Assembly (NCBI RefSeq): GCF_000060345.1
Contig: NC_008571.1
Coordinates: 434,001 to 498,000, forward strand
DNA: 64,000 nucleotides
Direction of reading: 5' to 3'
Origin: Christiangramia forsetii KT0803
GTDB taxonomy: Bacteria; Bacteroidota; Bacteroidia; Flavobacteriales; Flavobacteriaceae
Positions 62,628 through 64,000 of the stretch are shown one piece after another; positions within the stretch are counted from its first letter, which is position 1; each line of letters starts with the position of its first letter. The position numbers and the translations under genes are program-made. The notes below the pieces were generated by a model. The model worked only from the letters and a program-made list of their open reading frames with translations. It was not told the origin of the DNA and ran no database searches.

Positions 62628-64000
62628 TTAACCATTCATGGAGATTAAAAACTCTTCGTTATTTCTAGTATTCCTAATTTTATCATTAATGAATTCCATT
62701 GCTTCAATAGGATTCATATCTGCAAGATATTTTCTTAATACCCACATACGTTGAATCGTGGTATCATCAAGTAAAAGATCATCTCTACGTGTACTTGAAG
62801 AAACAAGATCAATTGCCGGGAATATTCTTCGGTTAGAAATTCTTCTATCTAACTGAAGTTCCATGTTCCCTGTTCCTTTGAATTCTTCAAAGATCACTTC
62901 ATCCATCTTAGAACCGGTTTCAGTAAGTGCGGTAGCTATAATAGATAACGAACCTCCGTTCTCAATATTACGGGCAGCACCAAAGAATCTTTTAGGTTTG
63001 TGAAGAGCATTAGCATCTACACCACCACTTAATACTTTACCACTGGCTGGCTGAACGGTGTTATAAGCTCTTGCAAGTCTTGTAATAGAATCGAGAAGAA
63101 TTACCACATCGTGACCACATTCTACCAATCGCTTGGCTTTTTCGAGTACGATATTCGCAACTCTCACGTGCTCATGAGCTTCTTTATCAAAAGTTGAAGC
63201 CACTACTTCACCTTTTACGTTACGTTGCATATCGGTAACCTCTTCAGGTCTCTCATCGATAAGCAGTACAATTTGATAAACTTCAGGATGATTCGCTGCA
63301 ATAGCATTGGCGATATCTTTAAGTAACATCGTCTTACCTGTCTTCGGCTGAGAAACGATCATTCCACGTTGCCCTTTTCCGATAGGAGCGAAAAGATCCA
63401 TAACCCTGGTAGAAATTGAACTTTGCTTTTCAGCAAGGTTAAATTTATCCTTAGGGAAAAGCGGTGTAAGGTGTTCAAAAGAAACACGATCTCTTACAAC
63501 CTGCGGATCAAGTCCGTTAATTTTATTTATCTTAATAAGAGGAAAATATTTCTCACCTTCTTTAGGTGGTCTAATTTGTCCCTGAACCGTATCACCTGTC
63601 TTAAGGCCAAAAAGCCTGATCTGTGATTGTGATACATAAATGTCATCTGGAGAAGTAAGGTAGTTATAGTCTGAAGACCTTAGGAAACCGTAGTTGTCCT
63701 GCATAATATCCAGTACTCCTTCACTTTCTATGATCGCATCAAATTCATAATCTGGTTCGCGGTAACGGTTTCTGTTATCGCGATTCCCGTTATTTTTTTT
63801 ATGATCGTTGCGGTTATCGTTACGATTATCATTTCTGTTATCGTTGCGATTGTCACTACGATTTTCGTTGCGATTGTCATTGCGACTTTCCTTTCGGTTA
63901 TCGTTTCTGCCGCGACTATCTTTTTTAGTGTTTTGATTCCTGTCTCTACTGCTTTTATCTGGAGCAGTATTCTTTTTATCATCTTTTTGAGAAGGATGAG
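62628..64000 (-). CDS. rho: Transcription termination factor Rho (5' part outside the window)
   Basis: 457 residues visible; the frame stays open to the window edge, so the ATG at 63704 is internal. The visible N-terminal part (64000 to about 63745) is disordered: repeated N-D-N-R-type units with many Arg, Asn and Asp. Then the RNA-binding cold-shock-like domain ([20 protein letters not shown]) and the hexameric ATPase: Walker A in [11 protein letters not shown], Walker B in [16 protein letters not shown], the Q- and R-loop regions after it, ending FLISMNG. It terminates transcription by ATP-driven RNA translocation. Long disordered insertions of this type are known in Bacteroidota Rho, where in Bacteroides they support condensate formation. 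A terminator follows. Confidence 0.96.
   Translation of the reverse strand, partial: HPSQKDDKKNTAPDKSSRDRNQNTKKDSRGRNDNRKESRNDNRNENRSDNRNDNRNDNRNDNRNDHKKNNGNRDNRNRYREPDYEFDAIIESEGVLDIMQDNYGFLRSSDYNYLTSPDDIYVSQSQIRLFGLKTGDTVQGQIRPPKEGEKYFPLIKINKINGLDPQVVRDRVSFEHLTPLFPKDKFNLAEKQSSISTRVMDLFAPIGKGQRGMIVSQPKTGKTMLLKDIANAIAANHPEVYQIVLLIDERPEEVTDMQRNVKGEVVASTFDKEAHEHVRVANIVLEKAKRLVECGHDVVILLDSITRLARAYNTVQPASGKVLSGGVDANALHKPKRFFGAARNIENGGSLSIIATALTETGSKMDEVIFEEFKGTGNMELQLDRRISNRRIFPAIDLVSSSTRRDDLLLDDTTIQRMWVLRKYLADMNPIEAMEFINDKIRNTRNNEEFLISMNG

Noticed and set aside
63702-63704. ATG at 63704 as the real rho start
   Set aside because: The frame continues upstream without a stop to the window edge with Rho-like disordered sequence, and this ATG lies inside the RNA-binding domain.
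63728-63982. Minus-strand 84-residue Ile/Thr-rich frame upstream of the rho ATG at 63704
   Set aside because: It is a frame-shifted reading of the Asn/Arg/Asp repeat in the open rho frame.

Overview
The window reads as chromosomal DNA of a marine-type Flavobacteriaceae bacterium (Bacteroidota). The evidence is: type IX secretion (T9SS) components and cargo, -7 boxes of the Bacteroidota type TAnnTTTG, a short primary sigma factor without region 1.1, the lipoprotein TamL, a complete Na+-pumping NADH:quinone reductase operon with apbE, and a Rho factor with a long Asn/Arg/Asp-rich insertion. Gramella/Christiangramia or a close relative is my best guess from gene content, but I cannot prove the genus. 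I see no phage, plasmid, insertion sequence or CRISPR array.

Layout. 1-4.3 kb: 3' part of a giant surface protein made of eleven exact-length 82-residue HYR-type repeats, ending in a T9SS sorting domain. 4.4-13.3 kb: a hypothetical protein, then a minus-strand block of housekeeping genes (ypdA, rpe, a BLUF photoreceptor, rpoD, pnp, rpsO, accD, fba), most closed by clear hairpin terminators. 13.3-18.0 kb: tamL, a TrmH-family rRNA/tRNA methyltransferase, porT and ubiE. 18.1-23.0 kb: trkA-trkH potassium uptake, an aspartate aminotransferase and rsmG. 23.0-39.8 kb: two consecutive giant minus-strand surface proteins (2177 and about 3358 residues) with different N-terminal repeat arrays and the same C-terminal architecture. 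40-45.3 kb: proline-catabolic P5C dehydrogenase, an NRDE protein, apaG, a DUF3667 membrane protein and the T9SS plug protein. 45.4-53.2 kb: nqrABCDEF, a small associated gene and apbE. 53.2-57.9 kb: methyltransferase, an HNH/HTH protein, map, a HAD hydrolase, a thioredoxin-like lipoprotein and gpmI. 58.3-62.1 kb: two unrelated L,D-transpeptidases tail to tail, two GNAT acetyltransferases and a ClpP paralogue. 62.1-64 kb: tRNA-Gly with a nearby duplicate of its 3' end, repeat-like intergenic DNA, and rho, which runs out of the window.

How the parts fit. PorT and the plug protein belong to the T9SS machinery, TamL to outer-membrane assembly, and the three giant repeat proteins are predicted T9SS cargo exposed on the surface. 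NqrA-F makes the sodium gradient of the respiratory chain; ApbE attaches FMN to NqrB and NqrC, and UbiE/MenG makes the menaquinone that Nqr reduces. Many genes meet tail to tail with zero or negative spacing, so the region is compact and mostly core genome. I found no clearly new multi-gene system. The items most worth a second look are twin hairpins with identical loops after rpoD, an HNH/HTH protein fixed inside a housekeeping operon, a BLUF protein lacking the usual Trp/Met, the tRNA-Gly 3'-end duplication, and the small gene between nqrF and apbE.
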